Positions 11,143-21,950 of a stretch of DNA of 64,000 nucleotides are shown one piece after another. Within the stretch, counting starts at the first letter, position 1, and each line of letters begins with the position of its first letter. A program made the translations under genes and the position numbers. This DNA comes from Achatina immaculata (lineage: Eukaryota; Mollusca; Gastropoda; Stylommatophora; Achatinidae): positions 10,796,438 through 10,860,437 of the forward strand of contig CM019716.1 in NCBI GenBank assembly GCA_009760885.1, written 5' to 3'. The notes below the pieces were generated by a model. It was not told the DNA's origin. It saw nothing but the letters and a program-made list of their open reading frames with translations, and searched no databases.

Positions 11143-12214
11143 TCCTCACTTACTGTGTTGTTTCTGTTGAAGGTTGAGCCTAGATATTTGTATGTTTCTG
11201 CTTTCCTAATAATCATCTCTCCAACATTTATATAATCTTGATCATTTTGCCTCTGGTCTCTTGATATCTTCATATATTTTGTCTTATCTTGGTTAATGGT
11301 CAAGCCCACTTTTAGTGCCTCATCTCTCAGGTGTATGTAGGTATTGATGACTTCTTGCATTGTTTCTTCCACCAGATCAATGTCATTATTTTAGCTTATT
11401 CTTCTGTACTGCTTTCTTCTTTTGCTTTTCTGATTACCTTTTCTATTACAAGGTTGAATAATAATGAAGACAACATATCACCTTGTTTTAAACCAGTTCT
11501 TATAGAGAAGGGTTCTGACTTTCTTCTTTTATACATTACTATATTTTGTGTATCTTCCATACATATTCTGGTCAAAGTGATTAATTTATCTCAAATTCTT
11601 TCATAATTTTCCATAAGCATCTATGCTGTCATAGGCTTTCTTGAAGTCAATGAAGATATCATTAAAATCAGATTACAGATGGGGAGTAAAATATACTTTG
11701 CTTTGCAACACCTGTTAAAATCCAAAATCCTGTAAATAACAATTTACAAAACTATAATAAGACCAGCCATCGTGTATGGATCAGAAACGTGGAGTACAAC
11801 AATGAAAGATGAACAATTGCAGATTTTTGAGAACAAGATCCTAAGAAGAATCTCTGGGCCGATACAGGATACCAACAGTGGAGAATGGAGAGCTTGAAAT
11901 AACACTGAACTGAACAGCTTGTTTAAATCCCAATGAATTATAAATGTCTTAAAACTGAACAGACTATGCTGGGTGGGGCATGTAGAAAGAATGGAAGAGA
12001 ACAGACAAATGAAAATGATGTATGCACAAGAGATGAGGGAAACAAGAGCAAGGGGTAGACCAAGACAGAGGTGGAAAGACAACATAGGAGAGGATATAAA
12101 AAAAAATTGGTGTCACCAACTGGAGAAAAAAGATTAGGAATAGAGAGGAATGGAGGGGAACTTTATCTGCAGCAATGAGCCTTAATGGCTCAGAAAGCTG
12201 AAGAAGAAGAAGAT
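11143..12214 (+). mobile_element. LINE family A with inverted 5' segment
   Basis: Flanked by the 12-bp duplication ATTTGTTTTATT (11131-11142 and 12215-12226), this insertion has two parts. From 11143 to about 11668 the element is inverted: the minus strand reads IDFKKAYDSIDAY, then VEETMQEVINTYIHLRDEA and KAETYKYLGSTFNRNNTVSE. From about 11669 to 12214 it is sense: YGSETWSTTMKDEQLQIFEN, ILRRISGPIQD, LCWVGHVERMEENRQ, RARGRPRQRWKDNI and a GAA-rich tail. The two parts meet at the same point of the intact element (compare 60646-61591), the signature of twin priming. It is a dead copy with several frameshifts. Confidence 0.88.
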
Positions 12215-12226
12215 ATTTGTTTTATT

Positions 12227-12260
12227 AGTTGTCATCAAATTTTTATCATTGCTGGCAAAT
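12227..12260 (-). mobile_element. LINE B continuation between insertions
   Basis: AGTTGTCATCAAATTTTTAT continues LINE B where LINE A interrupted it, matching 13173-13195 in the second copy. It ends in CTGGCAAAT, the target-site duplication of LINE C. Confidence 0.65.
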
Positions 12261-12369
12261 CATCATCATCATCATGTGCCATGCCGACTGGCATTGGCTA
12301 TTATGCTTCTCCAGAGTATGCGATCCTTCATGCAGGCCATCAGCTCAGTTGGTGATCTCCTCTCAAATA
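12261..12369 (-). mobile_element. LINE family C, 109-bp 3' stub
   Basis: The minus strand reads ACMKDRILWRSIIANASRHG and a (TGA)n tail, the same 3' end as the longer copy at 63247-63949. It is flanked by the 9-bp target duplication CTGGCAAAT (12252-12260 and 12370-12378). It is an extremely 5'-truncated insertion. Confidence 0.88.
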
Positions 12370-12554
12370 CTGGCAAATACTTGATGAAAATTGAATTAAA
12401 CGTAATAATATTCTGGTAGTGGTAGTAATCATATAAAGCTCATTAAATATTCTAAACAGTTAAACTTGATGGAATTGACCACAGCCAACAAAGAATGATT
12501 TTTTTTTCTACGCATGACTGCATTTAAGGTTTGAGCTTAAATGCAGTAAAATTT

Positions 12555-12840
12555 AGAATGCTATATTGTATGTTAGACCTGGAAAAAATCACAGACAAAG
12601 CACTTTTAGACATGAGAAAAAAAAAATAACAAGAGAATTAACTGAGACTTGAACCATGGACTCTGGTAGGAGGAACAGCCGTCTCACCACGAGAGAGCAG
12701 TTCACTAATAAACTTTGCTGTCTTGGCTGGACGGATGAATCCATGTTCAATTCCCAAGTATTTCTTTTGCTCATTTTTCTTTCTCTCAAGTCTAGAAGTG
12801 CTTCGTCTAGGATTTTTTCGAGGTCTAACCATACAACACT
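12555..12840. mobile_element. Inverted pair of tRNA-like SINE units
   Basis: Two units lie head to head. On the minus strand about 12555-12700 reads CTCTCTCGTGGTGAGACGGC, TCCTACCAGAGTCC and a B-box-like GGTTCAAGTC. On the plus strand about 12695-12840 reads a B-box-like GTTCAATTCCC followed by the family tail TTTTTCTTTCTCTCAAGTCT and GATTTTTTCGAGGTCTAACC. Both match the repeat at 50461, 50936, 51413 and 56821. They lie between the FARS2 and LYRM4 promoters. Confidence 0.7.
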
Positions 12841-12844
12841 GTGT

Positions 12845-13430
12845 TCTTTTACTTTCATTCATTCATTCATTTGCACATCCCTTGCGGAACTTTGCCTCCC
12901 TAACAGCACTCTGTAGACCTCTCAGTTGTGAGCAAGATGGCCTGCTGCTGATGCATCCATGTGCAGATCATCAACAATGTCTTGCAGCCATCTTCGCCTT
13001 GGTCTTCCTCTCTTTCTTTTTTCCATTATGTACCCTTCTAAAATTGTCTTCTCCAAACTCTTATGACATTTAATATGTCCAAAACGCTTTAGTTTTTAAT
13101 CTTCTTTACTAACCAACTTCTTCCAGTTTTTCCTCATTGATATATATTTCAGCTGCCCTGTTTGTTTTGTCAGTTGTCATCAATTTAGTTTTCTTCACAT
13201 TAAGATAGAGATTTTGCTCTTCGCTGTTCTTACGGATTGACATAATTAGTTTTCCCATTTATTTTTGTGTTGTGGACAGTAATACTGTGTCATCAGCGTA
13301 TCTAATCTCTGGTATTTCATAACCCCCAATTGTTATGACATCATAATATTCTTTGTCTACATCTTCTCTAACATTCCTCGTTCTATTTTGAGTAAACAAG
13401 TTAAATAAGTAAGGCGACTTTACTGCAGTA
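12845..13430 (-). mobile_element. LINE family B, second copy
   Basis: The minus strand reads YEIPEIRYADDTVLLSTTQK (RT catalytic YADD, about 13260-13320), SIRKNSEEQNLYLNVKKTKL, TNRAAEIYINEEKLEEVG, then after an internal deletion near 13110-13130 KRFGHIKCHKSLEKTILEGY, KRGRPRRRWLQDIVDDLHMD and a (CATT)n tail at 12860. It is more complete at the 5' side than copy 1, but frames shift and it is inactive. Confidence 0.82.
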
Positions 13431-13650
13431 AAATCTTGTTAGAAATGGAAGTTATCTTTGAAACTTATCAAATGTCTTTCATGCATCCTTAAGGCATTAT
13501 TCTTTTTTTCTACAAGCAATTTTAAACAGCTTAAATAAGCTATAAAGATTTTTAAAGTAACATAAAATTTATCAAAAAAAAAATAATTGTATGTGTATAA
13601 ATCGGGCATAAATTTAATTCCAACCCAATATATTTCATATATCATTCAAG

Positions 13651-13736
13651 ATGGCAGCGCCCACACGATCACAAATACTATCACTCTATAAACAGTTGTT
13701 GAGGGAAGGGAGAAAGATTACAGATTACAATTTTAG
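13651..13736 (+). CDS. LYRM4: LYRM4 (ISD11), coding exon 1
   Basis: LYRM4/ISD11 stabilises the mitochondrial cysteine desulfurase NFS1 and bridges it to acyl-carrier protein in iron-sulfur cluster assembly. This exon encodes MAAPTRSQILSLYKQLLREG and RKITDYNF plus two bases of the next Arg codon. The LYR motif appears as Leu12-Tyr13-Lys14, a conservative change. The ATG has A at -3 and G at +4, and an in-frame stop lies upstream at 13615-13617, so the start is secure. The donor is AG/GTTATT (13737), weaker than consensus. Joining to exon 2 restores [15 protein letters not shown], collinear with human [15 protein letters not shown]. It points away from FARS2, as in human. Confidence 0.95.
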
Positions 13737-14401
13737 GTTATTTTTTGGCGTTTCTTGACTCGCCTTTTGCTGATAATGTTTATTGTGTTTTCAGGTGACA
13801 GAACTGTGAAGAATGACAAGATAGCTGCGACATATGTTCATTTTTGTTAGAGGACAGCGTCCCGCGTCTGTAGCATGGAGGAGAATAACAGTATTTCATT
13901 CTATTCTCCATTCCATTTTAAAAGAGAAATCAAACCACTTTATGGGCATTGGCGTTTGACATCATTCCTCGCTTCTGGCACAATAAATGCATTCTAGTTC
14001 TCCTGAAATTGACTATGAGCAAGCGGCTTCTACCCCCCTCCCCCACCCCCCGAACTGCGAGCTAGTGCTCTTTGCAGCCGATGGGGTAAAGATTTTGAGA
14101 CGCAGCATCATGTCGGTGCGGGAGCGGAATATGACAGCTATTTTTTCAGTCTCTGAATGGGGCTAAAAAGTAGACGATATGCAGTACTTCTTTATCAGAC
14201 TCCACCACTGTGAGGGCTAGTGATCTCTGCCCCATTGGCCAGGCTATGTTGATTACTGGGAGTACCATTGGAGAGATGGAACAGGGTCTTGGTCAGTTAT
14301 GGTTCTTCAGCCCTAACACTGGTATGTCAGTTACTTCCAAATCATGCAGCTTTTTCTGTACGAATCATGAGGCAGCATTTAAAACCTGTTTTGTGAGTTG
14401 T
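13737..14401. other. LYRM4 intron 1, 5' part
   Basis: Unique sequence between the exon 1 donor and the RTE insertion, with a short C-rich tract (14034-14050). An open frame at 14210-14422 has no recognisable domain. No gene is supported. Confidence 0.55.
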
Positions 14402-14409
14402 ATTTCTGG

Positions 14410-17400
14410 CAGTCGTTTTTAAAACGCTCTCGCCGGCATGCAGAAATCAGCGGAATTCCGCTTGATCTGTTACATATCATGTACCGGGAGTTGGGCATAA
14501 GGCTAACAACCTTATCCTGGGACCTGTCTAGAGGCAACTCCAGATGGGAAAAAAAGATATCGTTATGGAAACTCGCAGAGAAACCAACCGAGCATCAGGG
14601 ATGCCAACTCCGAAGAGCTCATTCGTCGGCCCCAAACATGTGACAAGGGTTGGATTCTGGAATGTGAGAACGATGACAGCACCAACAAAAACTACTCAGG
14701 TCATCAGAGAAATGGAGAGATACCATCTAGACATACTGGGCATCAGCGAAATGCAATGGCCAGAAGCAGGTAAAAGATCAGCGGAAAACGGTAAGTTAAT
14801 TATACATTCAGGCAGAAATGACGGTAAATCCCGAGAAGGAGTGGGCATTATTATGTCAAATGTAGCTGCAAAGAGCCTTGTAGAATGGGAACCGGTGAAC
14901 AGTCGTATAATAAGAGCACGATACAACCTACGACACGGAAGAATGACAATAATATAGTGTTATGCACCCACGAATGATGCAGATGATGATGTGAAAGACG
15001 ACTTCTATCACCAACTACAACAAATCATCAACAAAGTCCCTAAACACAACATCTTAATTGCTATGGGGGACTTCAACGCTAAGGTAGGGAAGGATAATAC
15101 CGACGTTGAAAAAGTGATGGGGAAAGAAGGAATTGACATGGTTAATCAGAATGGAGAAAGATTAATTGAAGTATGTCTAACAGAGGGCATGGTCATTGGA
15201 GGCACAATATTCCCACACAAAGAGATACATAAAACAACATGGATATCTCCAGATGATAGAACTAGAAACCAGATAGACCATTTTTGTATTAGAAAGCAAT
15301 ACAGAACATCTCTCATGGATGTAAGGGCTTATAGGGGTGCAGATGTCAACAGTGATCACAACATGTGCATAGGGAAAATAAAACTAAAATTGAAAAGTCA
15401 ACACAAGAAATCAGTACACAGAAAGATAAACAGCCACAGCCTACAAGAAGAAAATACTAACATTAATTTCAATCAGGAACTTGCCAATCATTCCAAAACA
15501 CCCAGTGAAGTTGAGGAGATAGGTATAGATGAGTTATGGAATTCTTACAGCACAGCCATAATCACAGCAGCAAAAGTAAGCGCTGGATTGGAAAAACCAA
15601 ATAGAAAGCATGGATATCAGATAAAACATGGAAGTATATACATGAAAGACGAGCAGTCAAATTAGACATGTTGAATGCAAAAGCAGATCATGAAAGAGAT
15701 TTGGCAAAAGCAAAATACAAAGACATAGACAAGAAAGTAAAAAGTTCAGCTAGAAGGGATAAAAGAGAATACATAGACAATATGGCGAAAGAGGCAGAAA
15801 AAGCAGCAAAAACAGGAGACAGCAAAACTTTATATAACATACAAAAGAGGCTAACAGGTACTATTACATCTAAAGAAAGACCAATCCTTAGCAAAACTGG
15901 AACACTATTAACATCAAATAAAGACCAAAAACAAAGATGGGCTGAACACTTCCAAGAAATACTCAGTCGACCACACCCAAAAGAATTGTTAAACCTTGAA
16001 ACTGACTTACCAGCCCCACAACTAAATGTCAACCTAGATGAAATTAAATTGCCTGAAATTGAAACAGCAGTGAATTTAATGGCTAACAACAAAGCTGCAG
16101 GTGAAGATGAAATAACAGCCGAGATGCTAAAAGCTATCAATAGTGACAACATGAGACAACTACAGAGAATGTTTAACAAGATTTGGAAAGAAGAAAAGGT
16201 CCCTTCTAATTGGAAGAAAGGAATCATTGTTAAAATACCAAAAAAAGGGCAACCTTAGTGACTGTAACAACTGGAGAGGAGTAACCTTAATATCAGTTGT
16301 GTCAAAAGTATTTTGCAAGGTCATTTTGAATAGACTCAAAGATATAGTGGATACTGCAATGAGAGAAGAACAAGCAGGATTTCGAAAAGGGAGAAGCTGT
16401 CTCGACCAGATCTTTACTCTCAGAATAATACTTGAAGAACATATTGAAAAGCAGAAACCATTAATACTGAACTTCATAGATTTTAAAAAGGCATTTGATA
16501 GCATACACAGAGATTCATTATGGAGAATTTTAAGTCTATATGGAATACCATCTAAAATTGTCAACATCATTAAGGACTTATACAATGGATATGTTTGTGT
16601 AGTCAAGACAGAAGAAGGGATGAGTGAATGGTTCCAGATTGAAACATGCGTGAATCAAGGATGTATACTGTCTCCTTTACTTTTTGGGATTACAATAGAC
16701 TTCATAATGAAAAAATGCTGCACAGGTAAGACAGGTATTGACTGGGTACATGGGACCCAACTAGAAGACCTTGATTTTGCTGATGACATAACTCTTATCA
16801 GTAATAATGTGAATTCCATGCAAGAAAAAACAGATAGCCTGTCTTCATTGGCTAGCAAAATAGGACTTGAAATTAACAAGGACAAAACAAAAATAATGAA
16901 AATTCCCATCAATCAAAATGGAAAAATACACATAGAAGGGACAGATATTGAAGAAGTCAATCAATTTGCATACCTTGGCAGCTACATAGACCAGGATGGT
17001 GACACTAGAAAGGAAGTTAGGATCAGAATTGCAAAAGCAGCATCAATCTTCAATAATCTTGAGAACATATGGAATTCAAAAGTTATAAGCACAAAAATCA
17101 AGTTAAGACTATTCAATTCAAATGTAATATCCGCCCTCATTTATGCATGCGAAAGCTGGAAAACAACTAAAGAAATAGAAAAGAAATTAGACTCTTTTGA
17201 AAACAAATGCCTAAGGAAAGTACTCGGCATCAAGTGGAATGAATTCAAGAACAATGCAGAGATAAGACAGATGACTGAACAACAACCAGTCTCATGGGTG
17301 ATCAGGAAAAGGAGATGGACATATGTTGGTCACTTGATGAGAAGAAATGATCAGAGAATCCCAAAACAAGCTATCAAGTGGAACACAACAGGCCGAAGAA

Positions 17401-17584
17401 AAAGGGGCAGACCGCGTGAAACTCTGAAGAGGACATTATTAAGAGAGGCCAAGCTAACAGGCATAAAATCCTTTGATGAGGTTGAAAGACTCGCCAAAGA
17501 CAGGAAAAATTGGTGAACTACTTTACGAGCCCTATGTGACGTTTAACGGCACGGGAAGGATATAAGATATATATAAGATATAAG
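14410..17584 (+). mobile_element. Near-full-length RTE-type LINE (family D)
   Basis: A 3.2-kb non-LTR retrotransposon in LYRM4 intron 1, same strand as the gene. I infer the ends from an 8-bp direct repeat ATTTCTGG at 14402-14409 and 17585-17592. It has one ORF (see the pseudogene entry), and ends in a short 3'UTR (CCTATGTGACGTTTAACGGC) and an ATATAAG-type tail rather than poly-A, typical of RTE elements. Truncated relatives sit at 24299, 26138 and 61655. The good frame preservation suggests recent insertion. Confidence 0.88.
14544..17516 (+). pseudogene. LINE D ORF: AP endonuclease plus reverse transcriptase, broken
   Basis: Encodes a single LINE polyprotein. The N-terminal AP-like endonuclease includes RVGFWNVRTMT, LDILGISEMQW, the catalytic MGDFNAKVG and SDHNMCIG. 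The reverse transcriptase includes NWRGVTLISVVSKVF, GFRKGRSCLDQIF, IDFKKAFDSIHRDSLW, NQGCILSPLLF and the catalytic FADDITLIS. The C-terminal region has YACESWKTTKE, RWTYVGHLMRRN and RKRGRPRETLKRTLLREA. Three lesions break it: a TAG codon at 14955-14957 in the endonuclease, a one-base loss near 15612, and a one-base gain in the A/G run near 16246. Otherwise all domains and both catalytic sites are preserved, matching the RTE clade (often misnamed craniofacial development protein 2-like). Confidence 0.9.
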
Positions 17585-17688
17585 ATTTCTGGACAAGAAT
17601 ATCACACATGTAGAAAATCATATCTCACAGTTTTTTGTTTTTTTTTTTTAACTGTAGTTTTTCTTTTCTATTCTTGTCTGTATATCAT

Positions 17689-18157
17689 GACATATGCCTT
17701 ACGTTGGTTAGTATTGTCTGTATATCTCCCCCAGAGACATATGCCTCACGATGGTTAGTATTGTCTGTATATCTCCCCCAGAAACATATGCCTCATGATG
17801 GTTAGTATTGTCTGTATATCTCCCCCAGAGACATATGCCTCACGATGGTTAGTATTGTCTGTATATCTCCCCCAGAGACATATGCCTCACGATGGTTAGT
17901 ATTGTCTGTATATCTCCCCCAGAGACATATGCCTCACGATGGTTAGTATTGTCTGTATATCTCCCCCAGAGACATATGCCTCACGATGGTTAGTATTATC
18001 TGTATATCTCCCCCAGAGACATATGCCTCACGATGGTTAGTATTGTCTGTATATCTCCCCCAGAGACATATGCCTCACGATGGTTAGTATTGTCTGTATA
18101 TCTCCCCCAGAGACATATGCCTCATGATGGTTAGTATTATCTGTATATCTCCCCCAG
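17689..18157. repeat. 47-bp minisatellite carrying copies of the LYRM4 exon 2 acceptor
   Basis: About ten units reading GTTAGTATTGTCTGTATATC, TCCCCCAGAGACATATGCCT and CACGATG. Each unit includes a pyrimidine-rich CTCCCCCAG acceptor followed by about 19 bases resembling the start of exon 2 (GATGTATGCCTTACGAAGAA). The tenth acceptor (AG at 18156-18157) is the genuine one. Confidence 0.93.
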
Positions 18158-18278
18158 GATGTATGCCTTACGAAGAACAAGAGATGCATTTCAAGATAAC
18201 AAATCTGTGAAGGATCCAAAACAAATTCAGGCTCTCTTAGAAAAAGCTACAGAAAACTTGGAAGTATTGAAAAGACAG
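18158..18278 (+). CDS. LYRM4: LYRM4 (ISD11), coding exon 2
   Basis: A 121-bp exon. The first G completes Arg29, then it encodes [20 protein letters not shown] and [20 protein letters not shown]. This aligns without gaps to human ISD11 from [20 protein letters not shown] to RRQ, and includes the conserved Arg-rich helix and the Phe (residue 40 here) contacting the acyl chain pathway of ACP in LYR proteins. The donor GTATTT begins at 18279, phase 0. Its acceptor is the last of a series of near-identical acceptors in the upstream 47-bp array; any use of a decoy would add non-coding repeat with stop codons. Confidence 0.95.
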
Positions 18279-18730
18279 GTATTTTTGTGAGACAGACATT
18301 TTTTGTGACATTCAAGTACAGATGAAGTTTCTTATCCTGCATAAAGCATCTTTTGTTTAACACAGTTCATTATGTATAACTACTTTTTTCCTTCCATTTT
18401 AACTACTTATTTAACAAGCCCATGCCCTTATCTGTACAAGATAATGTAACAATGAATTATTCTTATTTTTATTTATAATTTTTATCATGTTTATTTCACT
18501 TTAAAATAATCATTTGCTGTGTTTAGCTTTGTCTTATAGCATTGATAGCATGTACTATCTGATCTGACTGTCTTTTGTTCACTTTACTATTAGTAGGACT
18601 ATTTATTGTTGATTAGACTGTGTTTTGTTGACTTTATTACCTATTTTTCACTTGACCATATGTTGTTGATTTGATTACATGTAACCCTATGACTTAACCA
18701 TATGTTGTTGATATGATAAGTTATTGACTG
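18279..18730. other. LYRM4 intron 2, 5' part
   Basis: AT-rich intron sequence with loosely repeated phrases such as ATATGTTGTTGATTTGAT (18655-18720). No gene is seen. Confidence 0.55.
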
Positions 18731-19180
18731 CACTTTATTAAGATCACACAACTGAGGAATGTAGATACTTGTGATGTGTGCACTTTATTAAGATCACACA
18801 ACTGAGGAATGTAGATACTTGTGATGTGTGCACTTTATAAGATCACACAACTGAAGAATGTAGATACTTGTGATGTGTGCACTTTATTAAGATCACACAA
18901 CTGAGGAATGTAGATACTTGTGATGTGTGCACTTTATTAAGATCACACAACTGAAGAATGTAGATACTTGTGATGTGTGCACTTTATTAAGATCACACAG
19001 CTGAGGAATGTAGATACTTGTGATGTGTGCACTTTATTAAGATCACACAACTGAAGAATGTAGATACTTGTGATGTATGCACTTTATTAAGATCACACAA
19101 CTGAAGAATGTAGATACTTGTGATGTATGCACTTTATTAAGATCACACAACTGAAGAATGTAGATACTTGTGATATATGC
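18731..19180. repeat. 50-bp minisatellite, 9 copies
   Basis: Units begin CACTTTATTAAGATCACACA and continue ACTGAGGAATGTAGATACTT GTGATGTGTG. Copies are nearly identical, with GAG/GAA variants and a single-base deletion in one unit. It lies in LYRM4 intron 2. Confidence 0.95.
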
Positions 19181-19298
19181 TATTTGTTGATGTGTCTTTG
19201 TCTTGTTTTAATGATGGCGGTGACAGTGATGGCACTGGGAGCGGGAAGCTATTAGAAAATTTGTGCCTGTCCTCGGTTAATTAGAAGGCGAAGTACAA

Positions 19299-20170
19299 GA
19301 CATCAAATATTCTGACCACAGAGACCTTCAACAAGCAAGACATCAAATATTCTGACCACAGAGACCTTCAACAAGCAAGACATCAAATATTCTGACCACA
19401 GAGACCTTCAACAAGCAAGACATCAAATATTCTGACCACAGAGACCTTCAACAAGCAAGACATCAAATATTCTGACCACAGAGACCTTCACCAAGCAAGA
19501 CATCAAATATTCTGACCACAGAGACCTTCAACAAGCAAGACATCAAATATTCTGACCACAGAGACCTTCAACAAGCAAGACATCAAATATTCTGACCACA
19601 GAGGCCTTCAACAAGCAAGACATCAAATATTCTGACCACAGAGACCTTCACCAAGCAAGACATCAAATATTCTGACCACAGAGACCTTCACCAAGCAAGA
19701 CATCAAATATTCTGACCACAGAGACCTTCAGCAAGCAAGACATCAAATATTCTGACCACAGAGGCCTTCACCAAGCAAGACATCAAATATTCTGACCACA
19801 GAGGCCTTCAACAAGCAAGACATCAAATATTCTGACCACAGAGACCTTCACCAAGCAAGACATCAAATATTCTGACCACAGAGGCCTTCAACAAGCAAGA
19901 CATCAAATATTCTGACCACAGAGACCTTCACCAAGCAAGACATCAAATATTCTGACCACAGAGGCCTTCAACAAGCAAGACATCAAATATTCTGACCACA
20001 GAGGCCTTCACCAAGCAAGACATCAAATATTCTGACCACAGAGGCCTTCAACAAGCAAGACATCAAATATTCTGACCACAGAGACCTTCACCAAGCAAGA
20101 CATCAAATATTCTGACCACAGAGGCCTTCACCAAGCAAGACATCAAATATTCTGACCACAAGGCTTCAAC
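19299..20170. repeat. 40-bp minisatellite, about 22 copies
   Basis: Very homogeneous units of ACAAGCAAGACATCAAATAT followed by TCTGACCACAGAGACCTTCA. Only a few positions vary (A/C at the first base; GAGACC or GAGGCC). The homogeneity suggests recent expansion. It is in LYRM4 intron 2. Confidence 0.96.
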
Positions 20171-20845
20171 AAGCTACACAGCACAAACTAATAGCACAGA
20201 GGGGGAAAAAAACCCCCACCAATTTCCACAAACTGTCCTGTGCTGTTTAAAAACTAGCTGCAGCCATATCTTAGAGATAATATAAGTTTGTATCCAGAAC
20301 ACTGCAGTAAAGTGAGTCCTAGAAATGATGTTGTTGTTGACTTCTCAGTGCATATAAAAGCTAAAATCATGTTTTAACTATACTTTATAAAGTATGTGAT
20401 TAAAAAAAAACACAGTGAACTGTAATATTAAAAATACCATTTTCTGAAAAATGCTAATCTTCTTTATTCTTACTTAGAGGCCCTTTTACGGTTATTTATA
20501 GACCAGGTTTTGATATCATAACAATGACAGTGTGAAATATTATGAGAATTACTAGACTATGATGACAACACAGATCATGCGAATGTGCTAAGAAAAATTG
20601 TGCCAAGTGACATATTTGATGCATATTTATGTTATTGCCAAAAAAATCATCTGAAGAATAAGTTACATTCTCAAAATTATAGACATGAATAGTTACCAAA
20701 AAAAAAAATCCAGTAAAATAAAATGTACTGTGCTGTCATGAGTATCAACTCAGGTAGCTCCACATACAAATGTTGATCTGGAGTGGAATGTAAAATGTAG
20801 CTCATGTTCTTAAGAATTGTCTCATATATGCATTCATAGATAGTT
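20171..20845. other. LYRM4 intron 2, middle part
   Basis: Unique AT-rich intron sequence. I see no gene, recognised element or tandem array in it. Confidence 0.55.
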
Positions 20846-21785
20846 ATCACAAAACTTTGTTACCATACAATCACATATTGATACATAATAAAGGTAGATA
20901 GAGGTGTATAGTGTAGTTTTACAAAGTGGCAGAGGGAGTGATTAAAGTAAGAGAAAACAAATAGAAAGTATGAGAATGTATAAACAAAAAACATGCAACA
21001 TCCAATATTTCGGCATGAGCCTTTTTTTGAGGATTACATGCACAAATGAGACAAAAACAAATAACCAAACTTTTACCCTCTTTTCTTCTCCAGCAACATA
21101 TTGGTGTTTATAGGGTCTTGTCCTATTCACCAGTTTCACATTTCCTCCCTGCAAGTGTTTATGTTCTACATTCATTATCTCTCTGCTTCCTCTTTCTCCC
21201 TCCCTCCCCCCCCCCCCAACACCTTCTCCTCTAGCAGCTATCATGTGTCTTTTGCCTTCCCCTCTCTTCTACCACCTGTTTTCCTCCTCTCTCTCCACCT
21301 CTTCTTTACGATTGGCTCTATCGGCTTATCCTTTGTGTGGCCCACGTGGTCCCTATTCATCTTATAGCGGACATGCATTTCTCTCTCTGTTTCCTACTTC
21401 TGGAGGAGGCCATATTAAGATAAGTTCTTTGTTTAGTTATTTGTTTTTGTCTCGTTTGTGCATGTAATCCTTGAAAAAGGCTTACGCTGAAATATCGGAT
21501 GTTGTTTTTCATTTATATGTTCTCATACTTTCTATTCGTTTTTTTCTCACTTTACTCACTCCCTCTGCCACTTTGTAAACTACACCATACACCTCTATCT
21601 ACCTTTATTATTTAAACTAGTTTTACTGCAGTCACTATACCTTTTATCTGTCACATATTGATACATCTGCAACAAAACTCTGCAGCCATACAATCACATA
21701 TTGATACATCTGCAACAAAACTGCAGTCATACAATCACATATTGATATATCTGCAACAAAAACTCTGCAGTCATACAATTACGTT
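20846..21785. repeat. 43-bp tandem repeat interrupted by a foldback element
   Basis: Units with CATACAATCACATATTGATA then CATCTGCAACAAAACTCTGC occur about three times at 21655-21785 and once at 20850-20886. The separated copy shows that the foldback element at 20886-21611 inserted into this small array. Confidence 0.75.
20886..21611. mobile_element. Foldback element with about 185-bp inverted repeats
   Basis: The left arm (20886 to about 21075) begins AATAAAGGTAGATAGAGGTG and contains GCAGAGGGAGTGA and GATTACATGCACAAATGAGA. The right arm (about 21422-21611) is its reverse complement with scattered mismatches, ending CACCTCTATCTACCTTTATT. The centre (21076-21421) is CT-rich with a C run and shows no coding domain. 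It is non-autonomous; family unknown. Penelope-like elements can carry inverted terminal repeats, but no RT or GIY-YIG sequence is present to support that. Confidence 0.8.
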
Positions 21786-21950
21786 TCTGATGGAAGAAAG
21801 CCAGGAAATTTTGCTTTGTTTAATCAGTAATTCCCAAATATGCACACAGTTAGCCAGCGACATCCTCAGCTTAGAGAGGCGAGTGTACAAGTCGGCTTTA
21901 TTCATGCACAGTTGTTTTGTTAGTTACTGATGTGTGGTTATTGTCTGCAG

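Noticed and set aside
17689..20170. Evenly spaced direct repeats considered as a CRISPR-like array
   Set aside because: Units are contiguous tandem copies with no unique spacers, in the introns of an animal gene.
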